Position numbers and translations under genes: made by a program. From Alphaproteobacteria bacterium (GTDB taxonomy: Bacteria; Pseudomonadota; Alphaproteobacteria; Micropepsales; Micropepsaceae), in contig CANJBZ010000020.1 of NCBI GenBank assembly GCA_947473475.1, positions 1 through 64,000 on the forward strand: DNA of 64,000 bases, read 5' to 3'. The notes under the pieces are model-generated. The model was not told the DNA's origin and ran no database searches. It saw nothing but the letters and a program-made list of their open reading frames with translations. Position 1 is the stretch's first letter; every line of letters begins with the position of its first letter. This document shows, in pieces, positions 52,442 through 63,586 of the stretch.

Positions 52442-52764
52442 TCCTCGATTTCCTTGAGCCGTAGCATTGCAAGTTCGATTTCCCGGGCCGGCGGTTTTTG
52501 TGTCTTCTTTATAAATGCCCGCAACAGAACAATCCTCTGGCCCACTGCGGTGGCATAGATCACGCGTCCTATCCCGCTGCGTCCGCTAAGCCGGATTTCC
52601 CAAAGCTTTCCGGTAAGATGCTTGACGTGGGGTTCTCGCAAGCCCTGCAAGCCGAAGCTTTCCACCAACTCGACAATGCGGATAAGCCTCGCCTGCATAT
52701 CGTCCGGAAGTGCGGCGACCTCGCGCTCCACAGCCAAACTCAGGAATGTGACCGCCCAAGCCAT
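52438..52764 (-). CDS. RelE/HigB-family toxin
   Basis: A 108-residue toxin. AALPDDMQARLIRIVELVESFG, LREPHVKHLTGKLWEIRLSGRSGIGRVIYAT and IVLLRAFIKKTQKPPARE match the phage-derived Gp49-like/HigB group of RelE toxins, which are ribosome-dependent mRNA interferases in studied relatives. It precedes its antitoxin. AT-rich TATCAATATTGATAT upstream (about 52770–52786) is a good candidate for the promoter/operator palindrome. Confidence 0.87.
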   Translation of the reverse strand: MAWAVTFLSLAVEREVAALPDDMQARLIRIVELVESFGLQGLREPHVKHLTGKLWEIRLSGRSGIGRVIYATAVGQRIVLLRAFIKKTQKPPAREIELAMLRLKEIEE

Positions 52765-52769
52765 TTTTC

Positions 52770-52790
52770 AGATATATCAATATTGATATT
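52770..52790. promoter_or_regulatory. Palindromic candidate operator of the HigBA-like module
   Basis: ATATCAATATTGATAT is a near-perfect palindrome about 10–25 nt upstream of the toxin start, in an otherwise GC-rich region. HigA-type antitoxins bind such sites to repress their own operon. Binding is inferred from the position and symmetry only. Confidence 0.55.
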
Positions 52791-52813
52791 GACGTCAACG
52801 CCGTACCGATTAA

Positions 52814-53033
52814 TCACCCACCCTCCCCTTGAGGGAGGGTCGAACGCGACGTAGCCCAAAGGGCGAAGCCGGGTTCGGGGAGGGGATGTTGCGGTGTTCC
52901 AGCGCGCTGTAAAAAGTCCGCGCACGAATTTCGTTTAACTGACAAAGTCTCGGTTCGGTTTTGCGTGGAGGAAAACGTCCCCTCCCCGAACCGGCTTTGC
53001 CGGTTCGACTCTCCCTCAAGGGGAGGGTGGGAT
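52814..53033. repeat. CACCCTCCCC paired-arm repeat, long copy
   Basis: The left arm CCCACCCTCCCCTTGAGGGA and right arm TCCCTCAAGGGGAGGGTGGG are inverted, with inner stems around AACGCGACGTAGCCC and GAACCGGCTTTGCCGGTTCG. About 100 bp of unrelated sequence lie between the arms. Same family as 18428–18565. The TPR-methyltransferase stop at 53033 abuts its right end. Confidence 0.85.
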
Positions 53034-54223
53034 TATTTTCGCAACGCCAATGCCATGCCCGCGACCGGCGTGTTGGATTCGTAGCGTAGGACGCAGGGCA
53101 TGATGTCGACGACGTCCAGGCCTGCTTCGGCGGCAACGCCGCGCACATAGGATTCGCCGTGGCGGAAGCGGTTGGCGGGCGTCTGTTCCCAGCCCTCGCC
53201 GTCTTTGCTTTCGACCGCGAAGATGTAGAGCCCGCCCGAGTCCAGACGTTTGGCGACGCCCGTCACGGCAGGCTTCAGATCGCCGAGATAGATCATCGTG
53301 TCGGCCGCGAGCACCAGTTCATACGTCCGTCCGGGCGTGTGGAGGATTGTTTCCAGATCGCCGAGGATCAATTCGTCGTACAGCCCGCGCTCGCGCGCCG
53401 TCTCGATCATGTTCGGCGCAATGTCGATGCCGTCGAGCCGTCCGCCGCGCACCAAATCCCTGAACGCATCGCCCACCAGGCCCGTGCCGCAACCCAAATC
53501 GAGAACGCGCAATTGCGCGGCGCCTGGCGGCAGCACGCGGTCGGCCAGCGCTCGCACATGCATGTGCGCCCGGTACCCAAGTCCCTGCAGCATCGTCTGG
53601 TCGTAGGCCGGCGCGAAATTATCGAACAGATTGCGCATGTAGCCCGCTGGGCAGCGCGCCATCCGTTTGAGTTCGAACAGCGCGTTCTCGCGATTCTCGA
53701 TAGCCTGCGGCAGATACGGCACCAGTTGCAGCGCGCGGTCATAACTCGCGAGCGATTCCTCCAACCGTCGCATCTGCGCGAGCGCGTTGCCGCGATTGTT
53801 CCAGGTGATGGCATGGTCTGGCAGCAGCGCAATAACGCGGTCGAAGTCGGCCAGCGCATCGTCTGGGCGGCCCAACTCCAGAAGCGCCGATCCCCGGCTG
53901 GAAAGTGCGTCCGGGAAATCGGCCTGTTGCGATAGAGCGCGGTCAAAATGCGCCAGCGCCTCTTCCGGGCGCTTCAGCATGAGCAGGATCAAACCCAGCG
54001 CGCACCAGCCGCCCGTGAAATCCGGATTGATGTGCAGGGCGTTGCGGATGAGCTTTTCGGCGTCATCCCGCTGACCGCTCTGCAGGCAGATCATGCCCAG
54101 CGAGTAAAACGGCTCGAACTGGTAGGGATCGGCCAGCAGCATCTGCTGGTAAAGCTCAGCGGCTTCCGCGAGGTGACCGGTCTGGTGGAGGGCTCTGGCC
54201 CTTTGAAGTGTCGGCTCGTCCAT
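53033..54223 (-). CDS. TPR protein with class I methyltransferase domain, paralogue A
   Basis: A 396-residue protein. Residues 1–165 are tetratricopeptide repeats (ALHQTGHLAEAAELYQQML ... FYSLGMICLQSGQ). Residues 190–396 form a methyltransferase introduced by MRNLFDNFAPAYDQTMLQGLGYRAH and motif I RVLDLGCGTGLVGDAF near 237. The pattern is that of alphaproteobacterial TPR-methyltransferases of unknown target. It is 7 nt downstream of a paralogue and probably cotranscribed with it. Confidence 0.85.
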   Translation of the reverse strand: MDEPTLQRARALHQTGHLAEAAELYQQMLLADPYQFEPFYSLGMICLQSGQRDDAEKLIRNALHINPDFTGGWCALGLILLMLKRPEEALAHFDRALSQQADFPDALSSRGSALLELGRPDDALADFDRVIALLPDHAITWNNRGNALAQMRRLEESLASYDRALQLVPYLPQAIENRENALFELKRMARCPAGYMRNLFDNFAPAYDQTMLQGLGYRAHMHVRALADRVLPPGAAQLRVLDLGCGTGLVGDAFRDLVRGGRLDGIDIAPNMIETARERGLYDELILGDLETILHTPGRTYELVLAADTMIYLGDLKPAVTGVAKRLDSGGLYIFAVESKDGEGWEQTPANRFRHGESYVRGVAAEAGLDVVDIMPCVLRYESNTPVAGMALALRK

Positions 54224-54229
54224 GGCGCC

Positions 54230-55555
54230 TTATTTCTGAACCACTACGGTGAACCCGGCCACCGGCATGCCGGCTTCAAAGCGCAGCGTGGACGGACTGA
54301 GATAGATGAATTTCAATCCCGCGCGCTCCGTTTCCTGCCTCAGATAAACCTCGCTGTGGCGGAAGCGGCGTTTGGGTGTCTCTTCCCAGCCTTCGCCGTG
54401 CTTGGCCTCCAGCGAGAAAATGAATTGGCCGCCCGGTTTGAGGCACTTGGCGATGCCGGCAAAAATTCCGGAAAGGTCGCTGAAATAGATCATCGCGTCG
54501 GCGGTGATAATGAGGTCGTACGGCTCGCCGGTATCCCTCAGAAATGGTTCCAGATCGCTGAGGATCAAATTGTCGAAGATGCCGCGGACACGCGCTTCGT
54601 CCAGCATGCGCTGGGCAAAATCGACGCCATCCAAGCGTCCGCCGGTCGCCCAATCCATGAACTGGGCGCCGACCAACCCGGTGCCGCAGCCTAGGTCGGC
54701 GATGGCGAGGCCGAAACGTGGGCCCATCCACGTCAGTTCGGCCGTCTCGCGCACCTGCATATGACCGCGATAATTCAAATTGTTGAGCATCGTCGCTTCG
54801 AAATCGGGCGCGCATTCGTCGAACAGCTGCCGCACGCCGGCCTGAATTGTCTCCAGACGCTTTTCGATAACATCCGGATTATTGGGCGTGATGGCGAGCA
54901 CCTCCTCGAAGCAGCGAATGGCTTCGACGAAATTCTGGCGGCTTAAGAACTCCGTTCCTTGGGCGTACAGAATGTCCGGAAATTCGGGCGTCGCGCGCTT
55001 CAGATCGCCGAGCGCAAACAGGCGGTTCAGCTTGGCGTCCGGAAAGTCCGGGAAAATAGAAAGCGCGCGGTCGTAGCTTTCCACCGCTTCGGTGTAACGC
55101 TTCAGCGCGAAAAGCGCGTTGCCGCGATTGTTCCAGCTGAGCGAATGCTGCGGATTGAGCGCGACCACGCGATCGAGTTCCTGAAGCCCCTCGGTGTAGC
55201 GGCCGAGCTGCACCAGCGTCGTGGCGTGGTTGCTGAGGGCCTCGACAAAATCCGGCTTGATCGCGATGGCTTGTTTGAAGCAATTGAGCGCCTCTTCCAC
55301 CCGATTCATTTTCACCAGCGTGACGCCGCGCATGCACAGGCCTTCGGCGAAATAGGGGGCGGCCTGCACCACTTGGCGAAACAGGTTTTCCGCCTGTTCG
55401 AGCTGGTTAGATTGAAAACAGACCATGCCCAGCGAATAGAGCGCTTCCAAATGGCCGGGGTTGGCGCGCAGCACCTCCTGGTAGAGGCGAGCGGCTTCGG
55501 GGAGCTGGCCCATCTGGTGGGCGCGCTGGGCGTCTTGGAGTTGGAGTTCCGACAT
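54230..55555 (-). CDS. TPR protein with class I methyltransferase domain, paralogue B
   Basis: A 441-residue protein organised like the neighbouring gene: TPR units over about 1–230 (ALYSLGMVCFQSNQLEQAENLFRQV and similar), then QLFDECAPDFEATMLNNLNYRGH and motif I IADLGCGTGLVGAQF near 285. The two share closely matched domains, so they arose by duplication. Start at ATG 55555 (SELQLQDAQRAHQ); a longer frame to 55597 is possible. Target unknown. Confidence 0.85.
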   Translation of the reverse strand: MSELQLQDAQRAHQMGQLPEAARLYQEVLRANPGHLEALYSLGMVCFQSNQLEQAENLFRQVVQAAPYFAEGLCMRGVTLVKMNRVEEALNCFKQAIAIKPDFVEALSNHATTLVQLGRYTEGLQELDRVVALNPQHSLSWNNRGNALFALKRYTEAVESYDRALSIFPDFPDAKLNRLFALGDLKRATPEFPDILYAQGTEFLSRQNFVEAIRCFEEVLAITPNNPDVIEKRLETIQAGVRQLFDECAPDFEATMLNNLNYRGHMQVRETAELTWMGPRFGLAIADLGCGTGLVGAQFMDWATGGRLDGVDFAQRMLDEARVRGIFDNLILSDLEPFLRDTGEPYDLIITADAMIYFSDLSGIFAGIAKCLKPGGQFIFSLEAKHGEGWEETPKRRFRHSEVYLRQETERAGLKFIYLSPSTLRFEAGMPVAGFTVVVQK

Positions 55556-55621
55556 GGCGCGGGAATGTGTCTCAGAATGCGCGCCGCCGCTAGTCACTTG
55601 TTGTGCGAACGCTTGGACGAA

Positions 55622-56485
55622 TTAAGCCGGGCGCAGGTCTGCACGGGTGCCGTACCCTCTCAGCATCATAAGGCGCCACAAGAACGCGCTCGTCATGCGG
55701 CAGATCCGGCCCGATGGGTTCAGCCCGGCCGGTTTCACCACCATCTTCACCAGGCGGTCGATGTGGTGGCGGCGGTAAAAGGCCATTACCTTGCTTTGGT
55801 AAAGACGCGCATACCGGCGGCGGCGATAAGGTTGGGCGGGCATCTCCGCGGGAAGCACATTCGCGCAATAATAAGCACAGGCCAGCTCGTCATCGTCCGA
55901 TTCGTTGACGCGAGTTGCGGCAACCCAGATCTTGCGCCATGCGGGCAGCTCGGGTTCGGACTCGCTTGTGAGGATGTCGTAGAACAGCCGGTAATGGCGG
56001 AATTCATCCGCCGCGATGCGCCCAGCCACTTCCTTCAGAACGGGCTCGTCGGCTGCATCGCGTATGGCGCTATACAGGGACGAGGTGCCGCTTTCGACGA
56101 CGCAGCGGGCAATCATTTCGCCGCGCCGCGAGCCGCGAACCGAGCCTTCGCCGCTGACGAAATGCGCTGGCCGGTACAGCGCGCGAAAGCGCGTAAACGC
56201 CGCTTTGAAATTGAATCCGGGATCGGCCAGTTCGGCCCAGCGCGCCAGCGCCCGCCCGTGCTGAACTTCTTCTTCGCCCCAATGTTCGATCGTGCTGATG
56301 ACCGATTCGGGCGCGTCTTTGAAAACGCGCTTCAGATAAGAGACATAGTCGGGCGCGTTGTATTCGACGAGCGAGGCAGCCTTCACCGACGCCAGCAGCT
56401 CCGGCGTAACCTTCGACGCCTCGAAGAGCGACCAATTGATGTCGTCGAGCGTCCACCCTGCTTCGTAAATAATTCCGTCGGGCAT
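55622..56485 (-). CDS. Ferritin-like diiron protein
   Basis: A 287-residue helical protein. EHWGEEEVQHGRALARW (about 67–83) and a second helix pair with VESGTSSLYSAIRD and AADEFRHYRLFYD (near 158–170) give the E...ExxH / E...ExxH diiron pattern of the ferritin-like superfamily, close to acyl-ACP desaturases and rubrerythrin relatives. It may oxidise a substrate or store iron; function unknown. A basic C-terminal tail follows. Not obviously cotranscribed with the ATP synthase operon, which ends 140 nt upstream. Confidence 0.75.
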   Translation of the reverse strand: MPDGIIYEAGWTLDDINWSLFEASKVTPELLASVKAASLVEYNAPDYVSYLKRVFKDAPESVISTIEHWGEEEVQHGRALARWAELADPGFNFKAAFTRFRALYRPAHFVSGEGSVRGSRRGEMIARCVVESGTSSLYSAIRDAADEPVLKEVAGRIAADEFRHYRLFYDILTSESEPELPAWRKIWVAATRVNESDDDELACAYYCANVLPAEMPAQPYRRRRYARLYQSKVMAFYRRHHIDRLVKMVVKPAGLNPSGRICRMTSAFLWRLMMLRGYGTRADLRPA

Positions 56486-56628
56486 CTTAATGTCCCGCCC
56501 AATGCTCTCTTGTCTGTGGCGTGGGACGAATCAGATTACATCGAAATCGGCGGCGGCTGAAACCACCTCGTAGTGATGAAACCTGCCATAAAGTCTGCCT
56601 AAGTTTTGGGCAGCGAGGATTTGCCAAC

Positions 56629-57027
56629 CTAGAACGCCGCGCGAAGCTGGCGCAGATGGTCCAGTTCCTCGGCGACGCGGCCGCGTTCGGCATCGGTTTT
56701 GGCCGCGGCCAGGTCTTCTTCCGTGTCCTGGATGCGCTGGTCCAGGGCAGCAATGTCGAAATCGCCCATCGGAATGGCTTCCTCAGCCAGGACCACAACT
56801 TTGCCCGGATCGATTTCCGCAAAACCACCACGGACAAACAGCTTCAGGTCGGGCGTGCTGCCACCTTTGACTTCGATAACCCCGGGGCGAAGGCCGGTGA
56901 TGGTAGGCGCATGCCCAGCCAAAACGCCGAGATAACCCTCGGTGCCGGGCAGCGTGACCATGTCCACATCCTCCGAGAGGAGCATCCGCTCGGGAGAAAC
57001 CAGGTCGAAGTGAATCTTGTCAGCCAT
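56629..57027 (-). CDS. atpC: ATP synthase epsilon subunit
   Basis: A 132-residue F1 epsilon subunit, beta-sandwich (HFDLVSPERMLLSEDVDMVTLPG, GVLAGHAPTITGLRPG) plus a C-terminal helical hairpin (AALDQRIQDTEEDLAAAK). It is the last gene of the atpHAGDC operon. Confidence 0.95.
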   Translation of the reverse strand: MADKIHFDLVSPERMLLSEDVDMVTLPGTEGYLGVLAGHAPTITGLRPGVIEVKGGSTPDLKLFVRGGFAEIDPGKVVVLAEEAIPMGDFDIAALDQRIQDTEEDLAAAKTDAERGRVAEELDHLRQLRAAF

Positions 57028-57116
57028 CTTTGTTCCGTTCGCCCCCTTAAGCCCCGCGCCGCTCGATTGGCCCTAGTAAACGGGGCAAGCGGCGACATGG
57101 ACCCGTGGAGGAAGGA

Positions 57117-59475
<2,359 letters not shown>

Positions 59476-59520
59476 GGCCGCTTCTTCTCTTCCTAAACCA
59501 GCAGGTCTTTCAGGATCGCT

Positions 59521-61053
59521 TTAGGCGAAGGTCTTGGTGACTTCGGCCAGCGCATCCTTGAGCATCTGTTCGAGAGCGGGCGACAGCGCCTTCTCCTTGC
59601 GGATGCCTTCGAGGAATTGCGGATAGGCCGACTTCAGCTTGCCGAGCAGCGCATCCTGGAACGCCTGGACCCGGTTCGTCGGGAACCGGTCCAGATAGCC
59701 GCGCGTGCCGGCGTAAATCACGGCCACCTGATCTTCCACCGCGAAAGGCTTGTATTGCGGCTGCTTCAGCAGCTCGGTCAGGCGTTCGCCGCGCGCCAGC
59801 ATCTTCTGCGTGGAGGTGTCGAGGTCGGAACCGAACTTTGCGAAGGCGGCCATTTCGCGATACTGCGCGAGTTCGCCCTTAATCGGGCCGGCCACGGTCT
59901 TCATCGCCTTGATCTGCGCCGATGAGCCCACGCGCGAAACCGAGATGCCCACGTTCACGGCCGGGCGGATGCCCTGGTAGAACAGGTCGGTTTCCAAGAA
60001 TATCTGGCCGTCGGTGATCGAAATGACGTTCGTCGGAATATAGGCCGACACGTCGTTGGCCTGTGTCTCAATGATGGGAAGCGCCGTCAGCGACCCGCCG
60101 CCATTGTCATCGTTCAATTTCGCGGCGCGCTCGAGCAAGCGGGAATGCAGATAGAACACGTCGCCCGGATAGGCTTCACGGCCCGGCGGACGGCGAAGCA
60201 ACAGCGACATCTGGCGATACGCGACCGCCTGCTTGGAAAGATCATCGTAAATGATCAGTGCGTGCATGCCGTTGTCGCGGAACCATTCGCCCATCGTGCA
60301 ACCGCCAAACGGCGCGAGAAATTGCAGCGGTGCGGGTTCGGACGCCGTCGCCGCGACGATGGTGGTGTATTCCATGGCGCCCGCGTCCTCGAGCGTCTTG
60401 ACGATCTGCGCGACGGTGGAGCGTTTTTGGCCGATGGCGACGTAGATGCAGTAGAGCTTGGCCTTTTCGTCGGTGCCGGCGTTTACAGTTTTCTGGTTGA
60501 TGATGGCGTCGATGGCCACCGCGGTCTTGCCGGTCTGGCGGTCGCCGATGATCAGTTCGCGCTGGCCGCGGCCGATCGGGATCAACGTGTCGATGGCCTT
60601 GAGGCCCGTCTGCACCGGCTCATGCACCGATTTGCGCGGAATGATGCCGGGCGCTTTCACGTCGACGCGGCGGCGTTCGGCGACGTTTTTCAGTTCACCC
60701 TTGCCGTCGATGGGATTGCCGAGCGGATCGACGACGCGGCCCAGAAGGCCCTTGCCGACCGGCACGTCCACGATGGAGCCGGTGCGCTTGACCGTGTCGC
60801 CCTCTTTAATCGTGCTGTCATTGCCGAAAATCACGATACCGACATTGTCGGTTTCAAGGTTCAGGGCCATGCCCTTAATGCCGCCGGGAAACTCCACCAT
60901 TTCGCCGGCCTGGACGTTATCGAGGCCGTAGACGCGCGCAATGCCGTCGCCGACCGACAGCACCTGGCCTACTTCCGTCACTTCCGCTTCGGCGTCGAAA
61001 TTGCGGATCTCGCGCTTGAGGATCGCGGAGATTTCCGAGGGTTGGATATCCAT
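59521..61053 (-). CDS. atpA: ATP synthase alpha subunit
   Basis: A 510-residue non-catalytic F1 subunit. The Walker A loop is [13 protein letters not shown], and the [22 protein letters not shown] segment is the family signature. The start SAIL-type N-terminus ([15 protein letters not shown]) is normal. 2 nt separate it from atpH. Confidence 0.98.
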   Translation of the reverse strand: MDIQPSEISAILKREIRNFDAEAEVTEVGQVLSVGDGIARVYGLDNVQAGEMVEFPGGIKGMALNLETDNVGIVIFGNDSTIKEGDTVKRTGSIVDVPVGKGLLGRVVDPLGNPIDGKGELKNVAERRRVDVKAPGIIPRKSVHEPVQTGLKAIDTLIPIGRGQRELIIGDRQTGKTAVAIDAIINQKTVNAGTDEKAKLYCIYVAIGQKRSTVAQIVKTLEDAGAMEYTTIVAATASEPAPLQFLAPFGGCTMGEWFRDNGMHALIIYDDLSKQAVAYRQMSLLLRRPPGREAYPGDVFYLHSRLLERAAKLNDDNGGGSLTALPIIETQANDVSAYIPTNVISITDGQIFLETDLFYQGIRPAVNVGISVSRVGSSAQIKAMKTVAGPIKGELAQYREMAAFAKFGSDLDTSTQKMLARGERLTELLKQPQYKPFAVEDQVAVIYAGTRGYLDRFPTNRVQAFQDALLGKLKSAYPQFLEGIRKEKALSPALEQMLKDALAEVTKTFA

Positions 61054-61055
61054 CG

Positions 61056-61613
61056 TTATTGTCCCTTCATGGCGGCACGCAAGGAATTAAGCTTGGTGCG
61101 CAAGGATGAATCGATCATACTCGATCCGACCCGCAGCACGAGGCCGCCGAGCAGTTTCGGATCGACATGGGCGGAAATGCGCGGCTCGCGGCCGAGCTTA
61201 TTTTTCAGTACGGCGCGCAGCTCGCTCATTTCCTCAGCCGACAATTCGCGGGCAGAGGTGACGTCGGCGGCCACTTCGCCGCGATGCTTGGCGAGCAATT
61301 GTTCGAACCCGCGGATCACGTCGGAAAGTGCGAACAGGCGGCGCTTTTGCGCCAGCAGCAGCACAAACTTGCGGGTCATATCGTTGGCGCCGGCCTGTGC
61401 CAGCACCGCTGCCATGCCCTTGGACTGGTCTTCGCGCGAGAACATGGGCGAAAGCACCAGCCGCCGCAGCTCTGGGCTGTCCCGGAGCATAGTTTTCAGC
61501 GACTGAAAATCCGCCGCCACCTGGTCGAGGGCGTGCTCTTCCGCGGCCAATTCAAAGACCGCGTTCGCGTAGCGCAGCGCCAGACCTGCGATATGGCTGT
61601 CGTCAGAGGCCAC
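61056..61613 (-). CDS. atpH: ATP synthase delta subunit
   Basis: A 185-residue stator subunit. N-terminal six-helix domain ([21 protein letters not shown]) and C-terminal part ([38 protein letters not shown], in part). First gene of the operon; the roughly 265-bp upstream gap to the GST gene should hold the operon promoter, but I cannot place it. Confidence 0.95.
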   Translation of the reverse strand: MASDDSHIAGLALRYANAVFELAAEEHALDQVAADFQSLKTMLRDSPELRRLVLSPMFSREDQSKGMAAVLAQAGANDMTRKFVLLLAQKRRLFALSDVIRGFEQLLAKHRGEVAADVTSARELSAEEMSELRAVLKNKLGREPRISAHVDPKLLGGLVLRVGSSMIDSSLRTKLNSLRAAMKGQ

Positions 61614-61879
61614 TTGGCTAGCCTTACTGGATTCGGTCTGCCCAGGTGCTTAGGGCTAAACCTTTGTTATAAAGACAGAAATTCGGACAGAGGGGCCCCC
61701 TCTGCCGCGGCGCGCGGGACTTAGCACGCCTGATTACAGTCGTGCAACATGAAGCAGGTGCGGCGCTTCCGCCCTGCCGGGCCGAAATCCGGCAGGGGAA
61801 GGGCCGGTTAAACCATTCTGTCACTTGACAAAGTGGCGTTCGGACTCTTGCTTGGCGCGGATAAACTGGGGAGGAAGTC

Positions 61880-62473
61880 ATGACCGTTAAAATTTATGGT
61901 AGTCCGATGTCGCGTGTCTCGCGCGTGATGTGGTGCGCGCGTGAGCTGAACGTGCCGTTCGAGCATGTGGATGTCGCTTGGGAAGACTCAAAGAAGCCGG
62001 ATTTCCTGGCCGTCAACCCGAATGGCAAATTTCCGGGTTTCTCGGATGGCGATTTGAAGCTGTTCGAATCGCTGGCGATTAATATGTATCTGGCGAAGAA
62101 ATACGGTACCGGCGGGTTGTATCCGGCCAAACTTGAGGATGAAGCCGCCGTTTTCCAATGGACGCTGTGGGCGGCCACCGAGGTCGAACCGCTGGTTATG
62201 CCTGCGCTGCTGGTCCAGCTGGGCTACAGCAAGGATGAGGCCGGCGCCAAAGCCGCCGCCGATAAGCTGCCTCCCGTGCTGAAGGTCCTCGACGGCTATC
62301 TGAGCGACCGCCAATGGCTGGTGGGCAACAGCTTTACCGTTGCCGATCTCAACGTGGCGACGGTGGTCTCGCTGACGCACTACGGCAAGGTCGATATTTC
62401 CTACGTCCCGAACGTCGTGGCGTGGCTCGGCCGCTGCCTCGCGCGTCCGGCACGCAGTCCAAAGGCAGCGTAA
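61880..62473 (+). CDS. Glutathione S-transferase family protein
   Basis: A 197-residue GST with N-terminal thioredoxin domain (IYGSPMSRVSRVMWCARELNVPFEHVDV), the cis-Pro segment NGKFPGFSDGD and S-L-A-I-N-M-Y glutathione contact, and a helical C-terminal domain. The serine in SPMSR probably takes the catalytic position. The ATG at 61880 follows GAGGAAG. A long inverted repeat follows. Confidence 0.9.
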   Translation: MTVKIYGSPMSRVSRVMWCARELNVPFEHVDVAWEDSKKPDFLAVNPNGKFPGFSDGDLKLFESLAINMYLAKKYGTGGLYPAKLEDEAAVFQWTLWAATEVEPLVMPALLVQLGYSKDEAGAKAAADKLPPVLKVLDGYLSDRQWLVGNSFTVADLNVATVVSLTHYGKVDISYVPNVVAWLGRCLARPARSPKAA

Positions 62474-62481
62474 GAAGAATT

Positions 62482-62695
62482 GGTTCACGCGGAGGCGCGG
62501 AGGAAGAAGAAGGGGAACCACAAAGGGCACAAAGAAGACACAAAGGTCACAAAGGAAATTTAGGCGCGCTTTGCGCGCCAGCATTCTTCGCGCAGCAGTG
62601 ATCGGTGCAAGCAAACTAACTTCGTGTTCGTTGTGTCTCCTTCGTGTCCTTTGTGGTTTCCCTTCTTCTTCTCCGCGCTCTTCGCGGCTCCGCGA
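62482..62695. repeat. Long imperfect inverted repeat, 65-bp arms
   Basis: The left arm GGTTCACGCGGAGGCGCGGA...GGAACCACAAAGGGCAC and the right arm TGTCCTTTGTGGTTTCCC...CCGCGAG are imperfect inverted copies of each other over about 65 bp. A GC-rich hairpin (GGCGCGCTTTGCGCGCC) lies at the centre. No gene is inside. The CACAAAG/CTTTGTG blocks repeat within each arm. Confidence 0.85.
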
Positions 62696-62724
62696 GAGAT
62701 AATTTTTCACACGGGAGGAATGAC

Positions 62725-63459
62725 GTGATCGAGAAGCAGGTAGACATTAAAACAGCCGACGGTGTGGTCGATTGCGACCTGATCTATCCCGCCGAAATCG
62801 GCAAGTGGCCGGCCGTCATTATGTATACGGACATCGGCGGACGCCGCGATACGTTCGTGGAAATGGGCAAAAGCCTCGCGTCCGAGGGTTACATCGTCCT
62901 CATCCCGAACCCGTTCTACCGGTTGCAGCGCGCGCCCGTGTATCAGAACTTCAAATTCGGCACCGACGAGACGACCGCCCGCATGGGTGAGGTGCGCAAA
63001 TATGTGACGGCCACCGGCGCGATTACCGATGCGCATGCGTTTGTCGGCTTCCTGAACGGCCTGCCGCAATTCAGCGGCAAGATCGGAACTGTCGGCTATT
63101 GCATGGGCGGCGGTTTGGCGATGCGCACGGCAGCGGCGGAACCGGACAAGATTCAGGCGGCGGCGTCTTTCCATGGCAGCCAGCTTGCATCGGACGCGCC
63201 GGATTCACCGCATACGCTGGCGCCGAAGATCAAGGCGCAGCTCTATTTCGGCTTCGCGGTCGAAGACAAGAACATGCCGCAGGAAGCCATCGATAGACTG
63301 AACGCGGCGCTTGATGCAGCGGGCGTGAAATATGAAGGCGAAACCTACTGGGGCGCCCGTCACGGCTGGTGCGTGAAAGATCACTCCGTCTACCACGAAC
63401 ACCAAGCCGAACACGCCTGGCACCACATGCTCGAATTCTTCAAATCCACGCTGAATTAA
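62725..63459 (+). CDS. Dienelactone hydrolase family protein
   Basis: A 244-residue alpha/beta hydrolase. The nucleophile elbow is GYCMGGG (Cys near 126–132), with the late aspartate FAVEDKNMP and histidine ARHGWCVKDHSVYHEH. A conserved early Glu-like EKQVDIKTADGVVDCDLIYP is typical. Substrate unknown; these enzymes cleave lactones or esters. The GTG at 62725 has GGGAGGAA 6 nt upstream. A longer frame from 62644 runs through the repeat. Confidence 0.87.
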   Translation: MIEKQVDIKTADGVVDCDLIYPAEIGKWPAVIMYTDIGGRRDTFVEMGKSLASEGYIVLIPNPFYRLQRAPVYQNFKFGTDETTARMGEVRKYVTATGAITDAHAFVGFLNGLPQFSGKIGTVGYCMGGGLAMRTAAAEPDKIQAAASFHGSQLASDAPDSPHTLAPKIKAQLYFGFAVEDKNMPQEAIDRLNAALDAAGVKYEGETYWGARHGWCVKDHSVYHEHQAEHAWHHMLEFFKSTLN

Positions 63460-63463
63460 AATT

Positions 63464-63586
63464 TCCCTCTCCCCTTTTCGGGGAGAGGGTCAGGGTGAGG
63501 GGGCGGTCTAACCGCAACAACGATTCGTACGGCGGATAGAACTCCCCCTCACCCCGGCCCTCTCCCCCGCTGGGGGAGAGGGGGCG
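63464..63586. repeat. CCCTCTCCCC paired-hairpin repeat, inverted copy
   Basis: The left half CCCTCTCCCCttttCGGGGAGAGGG runs into GGTGAGGGGGCGGTCTA, and the right half (CCCCCTCACCCC...CTCTCCCCC...GGGGGAGAGG) mirrors it. Its outer and inner ends are swapped relative to 6095–6236. The right half forms the 3' end of the monooxygenase reading frame. Confidence 0.85.

Noticed and set aside
52814-53033. CRISPR-like repeated units
   Set aside because: The repeats are inverted arms with internal hairpins, not regularly spaced direct repeats with spacers, and no cas genes are present.
54959-56560. 533-codon plus-strand frame over the TPR-methyltransferase and ferritin-like genes
   Set aside because: It is a shadow of two genes on the other strand and has no domain.
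60145-61506. 453-codon plus-strand frame opposite atpA/atpH
   Set aside because: Antisense shadow of two certain ATP synthase genes.
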